Shown in pieces: positions 53,794 through 63,712 of a stretch of 64,000 nt of DNA (position 1 is its first letter; every line of letters begins with the position of its first letter). The DNA is from Acanthosepion pharaonis. Taxonomy: Eukaryota > Mollusca > Cephalopoda > Sepiida > Sepiidae. Below the pieces are notes generated by a model. That model was given only the letters and a program-made list of their open reading frames with translations, ran no database searches and was not told the DNA's origin. The stretch is from NCBI GenBank assembly GCA_903632075.3, contig CAHIKZ030000251.1, positions 65,001 through 129,000 on the forward strand. Direction: 5' to 3'. The translations under genes and the position numbers were made by a program.

Positions 53794-53872
53794 ACTACCG
53801 AGAATCGAAACCCAGACAGTTACATTATCATATGTAATATTAAAAATTATAAGGCGGTTGTAGATGTTTTTA

Positions 53873-54175
53873 AAGTGTTTTCTATGTATATTCCTTCTTT
53901 GGATAAGCATCAGGGGATTGCAGATATTTCAATAGATTCCTATGATTCCTGATTTTACAGTGACGGGAGTAAAGATTGACCAGTGTCATTCTTGTTAGAA
54001 TTCATCGTGTAAATCTCAAACTGAAGTTCGTTGTTCATTCTGTCTAATATGATATCGAGGAAATGTAGGGTGTTGTTGAAGTCAGGTTCAAATAATTATA
54101 GGATTCTATTTGAAAGTGCTAAGAATCTGAAACACCAATACTTACCCAAAGAAGAAATATACATAGAAAACTTTT
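53873..54175 (-). pseudogene. Penelope-like reverse-transcriptase remnant in inverted repeat
   Basis: Minus-strand translation gives FEPDFNNTLHFLDIILDRMN then NELQFEIY (54088-54009), the block after the RT catalytic site in Penelope-like pols (..FLDI.I.R..N...F.IYRK). Upstream is KKFSMYISSLGKYWCF. The flanks 53873-53903 and 54144-54175 are an inverted repeat (TTTTCTATGTATATT and CTTCTTTGG), so two partial copies face each other. The hammerhead at 53731 lies about 220 bp downstream on the same strand. Confidence 0.6.
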
Positions 54176-54439
54176 TCATTTTAGTCCAAAATGGATTCAG
54201 ATGACTACTACTACACACAAAAGACAATGGTTAAAAGACTTACGTAGAAGGAATAAATGAATTCCTTTAAATAAGATTTGAAAATAAGCATTCTTCACCT
54301 GAAGAAGATTACAAGACACGAAAACCATAGACTTGAACATAAATCGTTTGAAATACAAGTAAAAGACCGTACCAACTGGCAGTGTTCCATCACCATAGGA
54401 GCAAAAGACTTCAAAAAAATCAAACGGCAAGATAGAAAA

Positions 54440-54902
54440 ACTCGACAAAAAAAGAAGAAAATTATTTGACTGTTACGTGATATATGTCCTCCTATATGGC
54501 AGTGAAGGCTGGACAATCTCCTAAAAGACGAGGAAAAGACTTAAAGCAACAGAAATGTGACTCTGCAGAAGGATGCTAAGTATGCCATAGACCGAGAATG
54601 TCAGCAACGAGGAGGTTTTAGAGAAAATGGAAACATGAAGGAAGCTTCTTCCTAACATCGGGAAGAAACAGTTGAGATGCTTGGGATATATAATGAGGAT
54701 GGAAGGCTTGGAAAATCTGATACTCACGGGACAGATTGAAAGCAAGAGGGACAGAAGAAAAATAACATATAACATAAATAAATTGATGACGGAACAGGGT
54801 TTAAGAGAAATAACGAAAAGACAAAAATTATTAAGAACAACAAATGACAAGAAATTGTGGAGATCCATGATCGCGTACGTCCTGGGGGTACACGTCCCAT
54901 AA
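54440..54902 (+). pseudogene. RTE-type LINE, pol C-terminal end
   Basis: VLLYGSEGWTIS-like (about 54490), then KKQLRCLGYIMRMEGLENLI and LTGQIESKRDRRKITYNINK (54666-54780), then LMTEQGLREITKRQKLLRTT and WRSMIAYVLGVHVP to a stop at 54900. The C-terminal block is in one frame and better preserved than at 29600-30250. Confidence 0.85.
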
Positions 54903-54989
54903 AGAAGGAGAAAGAAGAATAAAGAATCACTTAAGTGTTATGTCAGCCTTCTACATATCGTTGTTGACATAGACGCAATATAGTCTTTA

Positions 54990-55470
54990 TTATAAGAACA
55001 CCAAAGTTTTGGAGGAGTTAGAGATATTTACAATAATATATGCAATATCTCTATCTATAAAATGCAGGATGTGTGTGTCGACTGATTTGCACGAAAATTT
55101 ACATGCACATGCTCCAAGTAAGCGGAAAGGCCAAGACCGACTTTGTATTTCCCAACTCCCATCCGCTCCTTCCTACGCATATAGAATTCCATGAATGAAA
55201 ATATTACGTTATTTAGATGAAGTCTTTCTAGAGCTGCGCTCGGCAACCTTTTGAACTTTATGGACCACTAATTATATAATTTTTAATTTGGCGGATCACT
55301 AATCTGAATTTAGAAGAAACAAAAGATAATAATCAGAATATTTTTATTTTATTAATAGGAAATGCACCCATTAAAGGTAAAAAAATTATAGTGTAATTAT
55401 TTAAAAAAAAAACTGAAAAATTTGAAGTTTGCAAGTCATGTTAAGTTATACTATGGCTGGATGATGTGCC
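54990..55470 (-). mobile_element. inverted copy of hAT end plus its flank
   Basis: 55235-55465 is the inverted counterpart of 25300-25530, starting at CTGCGCTCGGCAACC. Outside that end, TTACGTTATTTAGATGAAGT and CTATATGCGTA/TACGCATATAG-type sequence is also shared. So the hAT end and its neighbour were copied together. The copy stops where the satellite begins. Confidence 0.65.
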
Positions 55471-56990
55471 AATCTTGTGGCTTTGGTAGCGGCTGTCTGA
55501 TACTCAATGGGCATACCTCGTGGATTAGGAAACGACTCTGATCGTCAATTGGCCTACAGCGTTGTCTTAGGTAGCGAATATTCAATAATCAGTGGGCCTA
55601 TATCGTTGCTTAGGTGGCGAATATTCGATACTCAGTGGGCCTACCTCGTGGCTTAAATAACGACTATTTGATACTCAATTGGCCTACATCGTGACTTAGG
55701 TAGCGACTATTTGATACTCAGTGGAAATACATCGCGGATAAGGTAGATGATACTGAATGGGCCAAAATCATAGCTTTGTTAGCGAATATCTGAAACACAA
55801 TGGGCCTACCGCGTGGCTTTATTAACGAATATTGATACTTAATAGGCCAACATCGTGGCTTATATAGTGAATATCTGATAATCAATGGACCTAACTCGTG
55901 GCTTAATTAACGAATATTGATACTTAATGGGCCAACATGGTGGCTTAGGTAGCGAATATCTGATACACAATGGGCCTACCTCGTGGCTTAATTAACGAAT
56001 ATTGATACTTAATGGGTCATCATTGTGGCTTAGCTAGTGAATATCTGATACACAATGAGCCTACCTCGTGGCTTAATTAACGAATATTGATACTTAATGG
56101 GCCAACATCGTAGATTAGGTAGTGAATATCTGATACACAATGGGCCTACCTCGTGGCTTAATTAACGAATATTGATACTTAATGGGCCAACATCTTGGCT
56201 TAGGTAGCGAATATCTGATACACAATGGGCCTACCTCGTGGCTTAATTAGCGAATATTGATACTTAATGGGCCAACATTGTGGCTTAGTTAGTGAATATA
56301 TGATACACAATGGGCCTACCGCGTGGCTTAATTAACGAATGTTGATACTTAATGGGCCAACATCGTAGCTTAGTTAGTGAATATATGATACACAATGGGC
56401 CTACCGCGTGGCTTAATTAACGAATGTTGATACTTAATGGGCCAACATCGTAGCTTAGGTAGTGAATATCTGATACACAATGGGCCTACCTCGTGGCTTA
56501 ATTAACGAATATTGATACTTAATGGGCCAACATCGTAGCTTAGGTAGCGAACATCTGATACACAATGGTCCTACCGCGTGGCTTAATTAACAAATATTAA
56601 TACTCAATAGGCCAACATGGTGGCTTAGGTAGCGAATATCTGATACACAATGGGCCTACCTCGTGGCTTAACGAATATTGATACTTAATAGGCCATCATC
56701 GTGGCTTAGGTAGCGAATATCTGATACACAATGGGCCTACCGTGTGGCTTAATTAATGATTATTGATACTTAATGGGCCAACATCGTGGCTTATGTAGTG
56801 AATATCTGATACACAATGGGCCTACCGCGTGGCTTAATTAACGAATATTGATACTTAATGGGCCTACATGGTGGATTATGTAGCGACTGTGTGATACTCA
56901 ATGGGCCTGCCTCCTGGTTTAGGTGTCGACTATTTAATACTCAATGCGCCTGACTCGTGAATTAAGTGACGAATATTTGCCTCACACTGA
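55471..56990. repeat.  Confidence 0.
55471..56990. repeat. dimeric ~85-bp satellite with divergent edges
   Basis: The monomer is about 42-43 bp with the shape GATAC(A/T)-CAATGGGCCTAC-CTCGTGGCTTA. In the centre (about 55780-56860) two monomer types alternate: A has ACACAATGGGCCTACC..TTAATTAACGAATATT, B has CTTAATGGGCCAACAT..TTAGGTAGCGAATATC. This gives about thirteen ~85-bp dimers. At both edges (55490-55780, 56865-56990) monomers are single, more diverged and not in strict alternation. Confidence 0.95.
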
Positions 56991-57548
<558 letters not shown>

Positions 57549-57589
57549 TAAAAAGAAGTGAGAAACTGCAAAGTTTTTGGTTGTAATGT

Positions 57590-57800
57590 GGATTTTTTTA
57601 AAAAAAGATATATCCCATGCTTTATTATCCATAATTTTGCAACACGGGTTTCGGGTTTCGGGTCCTTCTTTAGACAAAGAGTGAATATTTCCACATTTTA
57701 TTAAAATGAATTAATTTTACTAATGTTTTTCGATGTTAAACATTCTCGATGTTAAACATACTGTTTTTGTGTGGTAATGATACAAATGTCTTTCTTGGAC
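57590..57800 (+). repeat. half copy of the 26817-27126 palindrome
   Basis: GCAACACGGGTTTCGGGTTT, GGTCCTTCTTTAGACAAAGA then GTGAATATTTCCACATTTTA parallel 26832-26895. (AC)n(TA)n lies directly upstream. The minus strand carries AAAGAAGGACCCGAAACCCG then AAACCCGTGTTGC, hammerhead-like in order. Confidence 0.65.
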
Positions 57801-58263
57801 TGGCAGTGAGAAAGTTCTTCTGCTTGAAGGGTAATAAAACAATTAAGATTGGTCCGAGAAAGAGTGAGGAAAGATATTCTTATCTTTTAATGACGCCTGT
57901 CTGGTCTTAGAACTATTTCCATTTTTTTATTGTGCTTCGTTAGTATGCGTATGTATATGTATGTCCCCTCTCCATACATACAAATTGTCTTATTATAAGG
58001 AATTAGTATACACATATATACATACACACACACACACACATATATATACATATACATACATATATACATACATACACATACACACGCTTCCTATGTTGTA
58101 TAGGACCCGTGTGTGTGCTTGTGAGTAGTCTATTTGTTTTTGCCAATATGTGTATATATTCGGGCTCCACTGATACACGCGCATGTGTGTGCGCATGCAT
58201 GTGAGTGGTTTGATCACTGTATCCGGCCATTATGTGTATATGTTGTGTGTTTTTGTGTGGGCA
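57801..58263. other. interval with (CATA)-type repeats
   Basis: ACATA/CACA-rich repeats at 58010-58085. No gene recognised. Confidence 0.5.
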
Positions 58264-58990
58264 TTATGGTCTATTTAGTGTTGGTTTAAATTTGTTTATG
58301 AAGTTTTTTCTTGTAATTGTAGGTAAGAATAATTGTCTGTTTGGTATATTGACATAATATTAAATTCACCCAGGTTACATATATAGATGTGTTGTGATAC
58401 AAAGAGTTTTCTATTGTCTGGTAATTTGATCTTGATTTTGTGAAGGGAAAACTCTGTTGTTTAAATTTTAGTTGATACCTATATATGAAATTTTGCATTT
58501 TGTGCATTTGAGTGCATAAATCCCATTTTTGGAGTCGCAGTTTAAATTTTTATTTATTATGAATGTCGTTTTGGGGTTTCCAAAAGTGCAAGAGATTCCT
58601 TATATAATTATGTCACAAATCCCACATCTTTTTTGTTGCATTTTGTAACTTCCTGTACTGTTTGTTGGTCAAATTTGGATGAGGTTGATATATGTTTCGG
58701 GTTTTTAGTTTGACGTCTGCTTTTAATTATTTTGGTTGTTTTTAGTATATTTTTAGTTTGTCATTCTTGCCAAGTGGGTACAGATTTTTGTAATTTCTGT
58801 AAATAGTTCTGGATTTGTCTTGTTGTATGTTCAGTCTTATACTAGAGTCTGTTCGACGTATGTTTCTTTGGATTTCGTAGTTGGCCTAAAGGAATTTTTG
58901 CGAGTTCAAAATCTTTGTTTATCAGTGTTGTGGGGTAGCCTCGTTTTTTTAGAGTTCTATGTTGTTCTTCTAGGCGGGTTTCTTGGTGTT
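58264..58990 (-). pseudogene. Penelope-like element: linker and GIY-YIG endonuclease
   Basis: Across frames the minus strand gives FELAKIPLGQLRNPKK (about 58890), CNKKDVGFVT (a CxxC-like linker, about 58640), then NCDSKNGIYALKCTKCKISY (58545-58480, continuing IG), KSRSNYQTIENSLYHNTSIY / KLFVSQHIYICNLGEF (58400) and KKNFINKFKPTLNRP to a stop at 58264. The order N.C.S.NVIY.L.C..C...YIG, then a downstream FI.KFKP.LN, is that of the GIY-YIG endonuclease of Penelope-like elements. Frameshifts show it is dead. The RT is not attached. Confidence 0.7.
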
Positions 58991-59878
58991 TGTCTGTCAT
59001 TATAGTACAAATCTTACATTAACCTTAGTTTCGACCTCACTGTCCAATCAGGCTAATTCCATCAAGTGACCATCCAACGCTTTATTTGTTTTTGTTTTTT
59101 TTTTAAAAAGACACAAATAACGCAAAATTATTATTTTTCAAAAGTAAATAAACAAACACACGACGTTCAAACTTTGAAGTTTTGTTGAAATCAGTTGAAA
59201 AATGTAGTAAATCCGATCCCATATATAAACGAATACACAGACACACACACACGCACACACACACACAAACAACAAACCTGGGTTTTATAATGAGTATAAC
59301 TCGATATTAATAAGAATAACTCGATATGAGTTGTCCCCCTTTCATTAATGTCTCTTAATCCTGTTTTCAAATTGATTTCGTGCAAAAACAATTGTGTTTT
59401 TCCAATTTTTGGCGCTGTCAGAACCACTGCAAGGTAATTTTACGTAGTCCTGTGAAGTTTTGTTGAAATCGGTTGAAAAATGTAGGAAATCCGATAAACG
59501 TACAGACACACACACAGTCTGCGTTTTATAACAAGTAAGATTGTTGTATCAATTATAAGTCACGTTCGTAAAAGAGGTTAAGTTTAGGGAGGATAGGGTG
59601 CATTTTTCAACGAATTCTGACATTCGTTAAATGCATGAAGATTTTCGGCATTTTTTCGTACTTGTTTTTTAAAGATTCAATCTTGGGGTGTTTGGGTTAG
59701 ATTACGTTTTATTTAACTACAATTTTAAAATATTTTTACTCTTAATTACTAAAAGACTATATTTCTTTTTTAAACAAGTTAATGTAATAGGATTACTTAA
59801 ATTATTTAAAATTACTTTTTCGTATCTAATATAAGTATGTATATTACCAGCTCCCATTTATTAATTTTATTTTAAATT
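58991..59878. other. AT-rich interval with a dispersed duplication
   Basis: GAAGTTTTGTTGAAATC(A/G) then GTTGAAAAATGTAG occurs at 59176 and 59453, each followed by AAATCCGAT and an ACACAC run. This is a repeat tail of unknown class. Confidence 0.55.
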
Positions 59879-60225
59879 TTATTTTTGAATATTAAGGAAA
59901 ATTTTTGACAATGATGGCAAAAAAATAGCTATTTCATTTCTCAAATTCAGTAAATTGTTATTTTTTATAAACTTAGTAATATATAGTTTCTCATGTATGC
60001 ACAAAGGACATGGGTAATTTAATGACCTACAAATTCTAGCTTTTCTTATTAATTTCCATTTTACTCTAGGTGTTTTATTGGATTCTTTTAAGTGTCAGAA
60101 ATATTTTGAAAGGGGTGTCTAAATTCTGTATTTATTTATCCTAAATGAAGTTTGATGTTGATTGAATCTCTTTTTGAACTCATGGCTTGTGCAGCCCATA
60201 TCGATTTTTATGTTTTCGGGGTTCT

Positions 60226-60228
<3 letters not shown>
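59879..60228 (-). pseudogene. Penelope-like endonuclease fragment, second lineage
   Basis: The minus strand reads PENIKIDMGCTSHEFKKRFN then QHQTSFRINKYR, a frame change, and YPCPLCIHEKLYITKFIKNN then NLLNLRNEIAIF to a stop at 59879. This fits the second half of a GIY-YIG domain (...IG.T...FK.R...H..SFR..KYR) followed by W.I...A..C.LCL.EK..I......LLN.R.E. It is cut upstream by a (TA)n array at 60228. It differs from the copy at 58264, so two lineages are present. Confidence 0.65.

Positions 60229-60294
<66 letters not shown>
60228..60294. repeat. (TA)n microsatellite
   Basis: It interrupts the Penelope-like fragment on its upstream side. Confidence 0.97.
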
Positions 60295-60297
<3 letters not shown>

Positions 60298-60299
<2 letters not shown>

Positions 60300-60500
60300 G
60301 AGGCACGGTGGTGTAATAGGTAGTGGCTGAGACTGAGCAATTGGAGATTTCGAAATCCATTCATGTTCATTATGTTGAATTACATGTAAATACCTTTGGA
60401 AAAGTGTGATTGTATCACTTTCGCTTCCACATAAGGAAGGGCAAGCAGGGCCCTATAGCCTTGGGTGACAACCGGCCTAAGAGAAGAGGAACTCTGAAAT
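60298..60500 (+). repeat. tRNA-headed SINE
   Basis: GGAGGCACGGTGGTGTAATA then GAGATTTCGAAATCC (B-box-like) and the body TTACATGTAAATACCTTTGG. Same family as 44794-44956 and the 3' part of 21127-21335. Confidence 0.65.
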
Positions 60501-60637
60501 CAATGGTCGTTTGGGACCATACGGCACACTGTATGCACCATGTTTCTGCATTCGGCTTGTCGAAAAAGTGTGGTTGGTTATGCACATGTTTTCAACACTA
60601 TTATCAAATTATATGTGCAAGTATTTTTACAGTTCTG

Positions 60638-60639
<2 letters not shown>

Positions 60640-60689
<50 letters not shown>
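60640..60689. repeat. (TA)n microsatellite
   Basis: Immediately upstream of the consensus hammerhead. Confidence 0.97.
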
Positions 60690-60693
<4 letters not shown>

Positions 60694-60710
60694 GAATGAA
60701 ACAATCAGAC

Positions 60711-60766
60711 GTGTAGCCACACTGAAGAGCTGTGAAACAGCGAAACAGCCTGTCTGTGGATGACAC
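60711..60766 (+). ncRNA. hammerhead ribozyme, full consensus, type I
   Basis: Stem I outer GTGT/ACAC (60711-60714 with 60763-60766), internal loop AG/ATG, stem I inner CCACA/TGTGG (60717-60721 with 60755-60759), core CTGAAGA (60722-60728), stem II GCTGT-GAA-ACAGC (60729-60741), GAA (60742-60744), stem III ACAG-C-CTGT (60745-60753, in practice 3 bp and a 3-nt loop), and cleavage site C60754 in triplet GTC. Every invariant hammerhead position is correct, and all pairs drawn are Watson-Crick. Stem III is short, as in hammerheads of Penelope-like elements, which can act as dimers. It is the tail of a SINE-like repeat whose other copies carry tRNA-like promoter boxes. Cleavage would leave a 3' product of TGTGGATGAC plus flank. 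Confidence 0.85.
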
Positions 60767-60770
60767 TATA

Positions 60771-61050
60771 TATGCTCCGGGAAAATCTGGTTGAGCTCTT
60801 AAGAGAAAGGAGATTTTAAAAACAGCGGCTCCTACTGCTGTTAATGCATTACTCTTCAAGTACGAATTGAGTTCTCCGGGCCGCTGGCACATTTCATATA
60901 GAAAAATCATTAAAATTTCCCTTTATGTCTGCCGTGCGACGATCGCGTAGGGGTAGGTGATGTCAAATCGGTCGGGTTTGGATCAGAGCATGAAGCAATC
61001 GGACGTCTAGAAACACTGAAGAACTGTGAAACTGTCTGTGTGTGGATGAC
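60771..61050 (+). repeat. hammerhead SINE-like repeat, most complete copy
   Basis: Body (60771-60935, colinear with 543-700), tRNA-like module (GTAGGGGTAGGTGATG near 60947 and CGGTCGGGTTTGGATC at 60969), link GCAATCGGACGTCTAG, then CACTGAAGAACTGTGAAACT and GTCTGTGTGTGGATGACAT before (TA)n. Relative to 60711-60766 about 13 bases are missing from the second arm of stem II to stem III, so this ribozyme is inactive. It sits head to tail after the consensus copy. Confidence 0.7.
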
Positions 61051-61099
<49 letters not shown>

Positions 61100-61101
61100 A
61101 G

Positions 61102-61144
<43 letters not shown>
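61050..61144. repeat. (TA)n and (GATA)n array
   Basis: TA 61050-61096, GATA 61101-61144. Confidence 0.97.
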
Positions 61145-61145
<1 letters not shown>

Positions 61146-61868
61146 GGTGTAACAGCAAGCTAGTCCAGATCTTGTTACAGCATAATTGTCCATCCTACAA
61201 TATGTTTAATATCTAGAAAACAGCTAAAATTAATTTTCTTTTTCCAGATTTTCAGATGGGACTTTAAACAATCTTGATACCATTTGTCGTAAGAATCACC
61301 GATAAACTCATTGAGTTCTTCAGCTAAATATAGAACAGGTTAAAGTAGTTTTTTGGCAGCACCACTGTCTTCCAAACTGAGCAATGGTGAGAGGAAAAGA
61401 TCATTCAGATCTTCAGTAATGGTAGCAACATGCACACTCTGACTTATGTCTTCAGATCGATTCAAGAACGATCAAGAGAACGATGCATAAGTTTAAAAAA
61501 GAAGGAATATTATAGAGGAAACCTGAATCAAGAGGTCACAACAAGAAGATGAATTATTATATTAACTTAGAACTAAAGAGATCAATTGGGAAAAATTAGG
61601 TCATAAGACGTTTGGCACGTAAGAAACTATGGCAGGTCAAACAACAGTGAAAAAAGACATGAAAATAAGATCGTGCCTGAAACGTGTGAGATAACTTGGT
61701 ACACCAGAACAGAAAATTAGTTGGTTAGAGAGGGCAGTGCCCATCTTGAATAATTAGGAAAATGATCCTGGGATAATATATATATATTTGAAATTTATTT
61801 TAATCCTTCATGAGCTTCCGATCCTTAGATAATGTTACAGTGTTTGATCAATTTTGCTGTTACGCCCC

Positions 61869-61870
<2 letters not shown>
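61145..61870. other. unassigned interval
   Basis: TTTTCTTTTTCCAG at 61235 resembles a splice acceptor, but no coding sequence follows. No gene recognised. Confidence 0.35.

Positions 61871-61918
<48 letters not shown>
61871..61918. repeat. (TA)n microsatellite
   Basis: Pure TA. Confidence 0.97.
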
Positions 61919-61921
<3 letters not shown>

Positions 61922-62262
61922 TTAATCCAAAATTCGCTTGAGGATGAAATGGGACTAATGCTTTTAATTTAATTGCAAAATTAAATTCGGGGCTTTTAGC
62001 TTCTATTTTTGAAACATGGTTAGAACTGTGTAGCGGAAAAAACCATATTTTAAATCAATTAATTTATAATATTAATGCTCTGTAAATTTACATTGAGCAC
62101 TATTTTGTAAAAATAAAATAAAAATATCTATAAGAACACCGGATTATATATCTTACTGTTCTTTCTTTTATTTATATACATCTCTCTCTCTCTATATATC
62201 TATATATATATATATATATATGATTTCTGTAGTTTACTGCTACCAGCAAGCAGAAATATTTC
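61919..62262. other. AT-rich interval
   Basis: (TC)n(TA)n at 62181-62221. No gene. Confidence 0.5.
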
Positions 62263-62303
62263 TTCTCCCGATGATGGCCATTTTAGTCGAAACTAGTCGA
62301 GGA
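62263..62303 (+). ncRNA. hammerhead-like motif, one core change
   Basis: Stem I TTCTC/GAGGA (62263-62267 with 62299-62303, one G-T pair), core CCGATGA (62268-62274; U4 to C), extra T, stem II GGC/GTC (62276-62278 with 62286-62288), GAAAC (62289-62293), palindromic stem III ACTAGT and triplet GTC ending at 62298. All stems can be drawn. The U4 change and short stem II make activity uncertain. Confidence 0.6.
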
Positions 62304-62399
62304 ATCTAAATGAAATAGTAATAAAAAAACGAAAGAATATTAATCTACAACCCAGTGTGTCTAAAGATTTTAATTTTCTAATATTTTTTTATTGTTCAA

Positions 62400-62425
62400 T
62401 ATATATATATATATATATATATATT
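62400..62425. repeat. (TA)n microsatellite
   Basis: Pure TA, directly at the ribozyme end of the next repeat. Confidence 0.96.
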
Positions 62426-62638
62426 GTCTCCAGGAGCAGATTGTTTCCTGTATCACAGCTCATAAGTGGCTAGACGTCCGATTGCCTCATGCCAGGATCG
62501 AACCCGACTGATTTGGCATCAGTCGGAGATTTTTCTCCTAAGCTATCAGCTCCCAGCAGAGAGTGAATTCTTACGTATTTATTTTTGAATAAACACGACA
62601 GTGACTCAGAGTGAAGGATTCATAGAAGAGCGTTTGCA

Positions 62639-62640
<2 letters not shown>
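62426..62640 (-). repeat. hammerhead SINE-like repeat, clearest tRNA-like head
   Basis: On the minus strand: GTCACTGTCGTGTTTATTC, then GAGCTGATAGCTTAGGAG (A-box match TAGCTTAGGAG), ACTGATGCCAAATCAGTC, CGGGTTCGATCC (exact B box), GGCAATCGGACGTCTAGCC, and the ribozyme remnant CTTATGAGCTGTGATACAG then GAAACAATCTG before (TA)n. The core has G5 to T and stem II is one base short, so it is inactive. This copy best shows that the family joins a tRNA-like promoter to a hammerhead tail. Confidence 0.7.

Positions 62641-62683
<43 letters not shown>
62640..62683. repeat. (TA)n microsatellite
   Basis: Pure TA on the far side of the same repeat. Confidence 0.97.
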
Positions 62684-62685
<2 letters not shown>

Positions 62686-63365
62686 TTATATATCTGGTTG
62701 TATGTTTGCAGATAGAGATGATCGACTTATTTTCACCCCTAATAATTTTATTATATTCTTATTTTTTTATTATATTACTTTTTTAAATATAACTTATTTA
62801 ATTTATTAGAATAAATATAAAATATTTTTAATATAACTTTATTTATTTTAAATATAAGTTATTTAAATATAACTTATTTAAAGATATAGCTTATTTAAAT
62901 ATAATTCATTTTTAAATGACATTGTATTTTTAGATAGGACTTTGTCTTTTTAATTATAACTTTATCTATATATTTTAAAGTTATTCTTAAGTCACTATTT
63001 ATTCCTCATTTAATTTTAAATTAATATTTCATAAAAATAAATATTAATATTTCATAAAACCCCAATTTAATGACATAAATTTAATGTCCGGGTTTAATTT
63101 TATAAAACTCTTCCATTTAAGACAAATACTTTCCATTCTTCCCTGACCCCTGTCTCGTGCCTTTCGTCTGACTGAAACATTGAAATGGATAAATTCTGTA
63201 CTAGTTTTTCGACCGTTTTTTTTTTTAAGCTTTGGCAGTTAAATTTTTATTTTCTCTACCTGTCACGGACTCAGTTCATTTTGAGGTTGCTAAGACAGAA
63301 GGGACGCCCTATATTTTCATCTGCTGAAATTAGCTTATTCCCTATGTAAGGAGATTTTGGAATTT

Positions 63366-63370
<5 letters not shown>
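62684..63370. other. AT-rich interval
   Basis: TTATTTAAATATAA-type words repeat at 62780-62920. No gene recognised. Confidence 0.45.

Positions 63371-63414
<44 letters not shown>
63371..63414. repeat. (TA)n microsatellite
   Basis: Pure TA, directly abutting the palindrome. Confidence 0.97.
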
Positions 63415-63417
<3 letters not shown>

Positions 63418-63536
63418 GTTGGATAGATGTGAGTTTGTGACCTGGGTTTCACGCTTTAGCGATCGTCAGGGTTTGTCTGACGATGGCTAAAGCGTGAAAC
63501 CCAGGCTCACAAACTCACATCTATCCAACCAAATAT
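63411..63536. repeat. 60-bp-arm palindrome carrying hammerhead strands
   Basis: The arms 63411-63469 and 63477-63536 match except for one indel and one substitution; the loop is 7 nt. Both strands contain CTGACGAT, GCTAAAGC, GTGAAACCCAGG and AACTCACATCTATCC. The tail GATATTGAGCGCTTTAATAA (63552) follows. The flank is (TA)n on the left. Confidence 0.9.
63471..63514 (+). ncRNA. hammerhead-like motif inside palindrome
   Basis: Stem I GTTTGT/ACAAAC (63471-63476 with 63509-63514, perfect), core CTGACGA (63477-63483), weak stem II (GC/GC with TAAA loop and mismatched T-T and G-G), GAAAC (63496-63500), stem III ACC/GG-C-T and triplet CTC in place of GTC. The opposite arm keeps the better forms CGCT/AGCG and GGTC. 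So the family once had a good stem II and GUC site; this strand has two lesions. Confidence 0.6.
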
Positions 63537-63635
63537 GTTAGCTCTATCCCTGATATTGAGCGCTTTAATAAGTACTGCGTATATAATATATAAATAATTA
63601 TACATATATATATTTATTTATATTTATATACACTT
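63537..63635. repeat. tail of the palindromic family
   Basis: TATCCCTGATATTGAGCGCT then TTAATAAGTACTGCGTATA is the conserved tail also at 175-212, 22285 and (minus) 22895. Confidence 0.7.
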
Positions 63636-63637
63636 TT

Positions 63638-63710
<73 letters not shown>
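63636..63710. repeat. (CA)n(TA)n array
   Basis: CA 63638-63652, TA 63652-63710. Confidence 0.97.

Positions 63711-63712
<2 letters not shown>

Noticed and set aside
55471..55472. A second feature entry with this start and empty fields
   Set aside because: It is a duplicate placeholder for the satellite at 55471-56990 and carries no information; use the completed satellite entry.
61235..61300. Splice-acceptor-like TTTTCTTTTTCCAG
   Set aside because: No open frame of useful length or recognisable protein follows.
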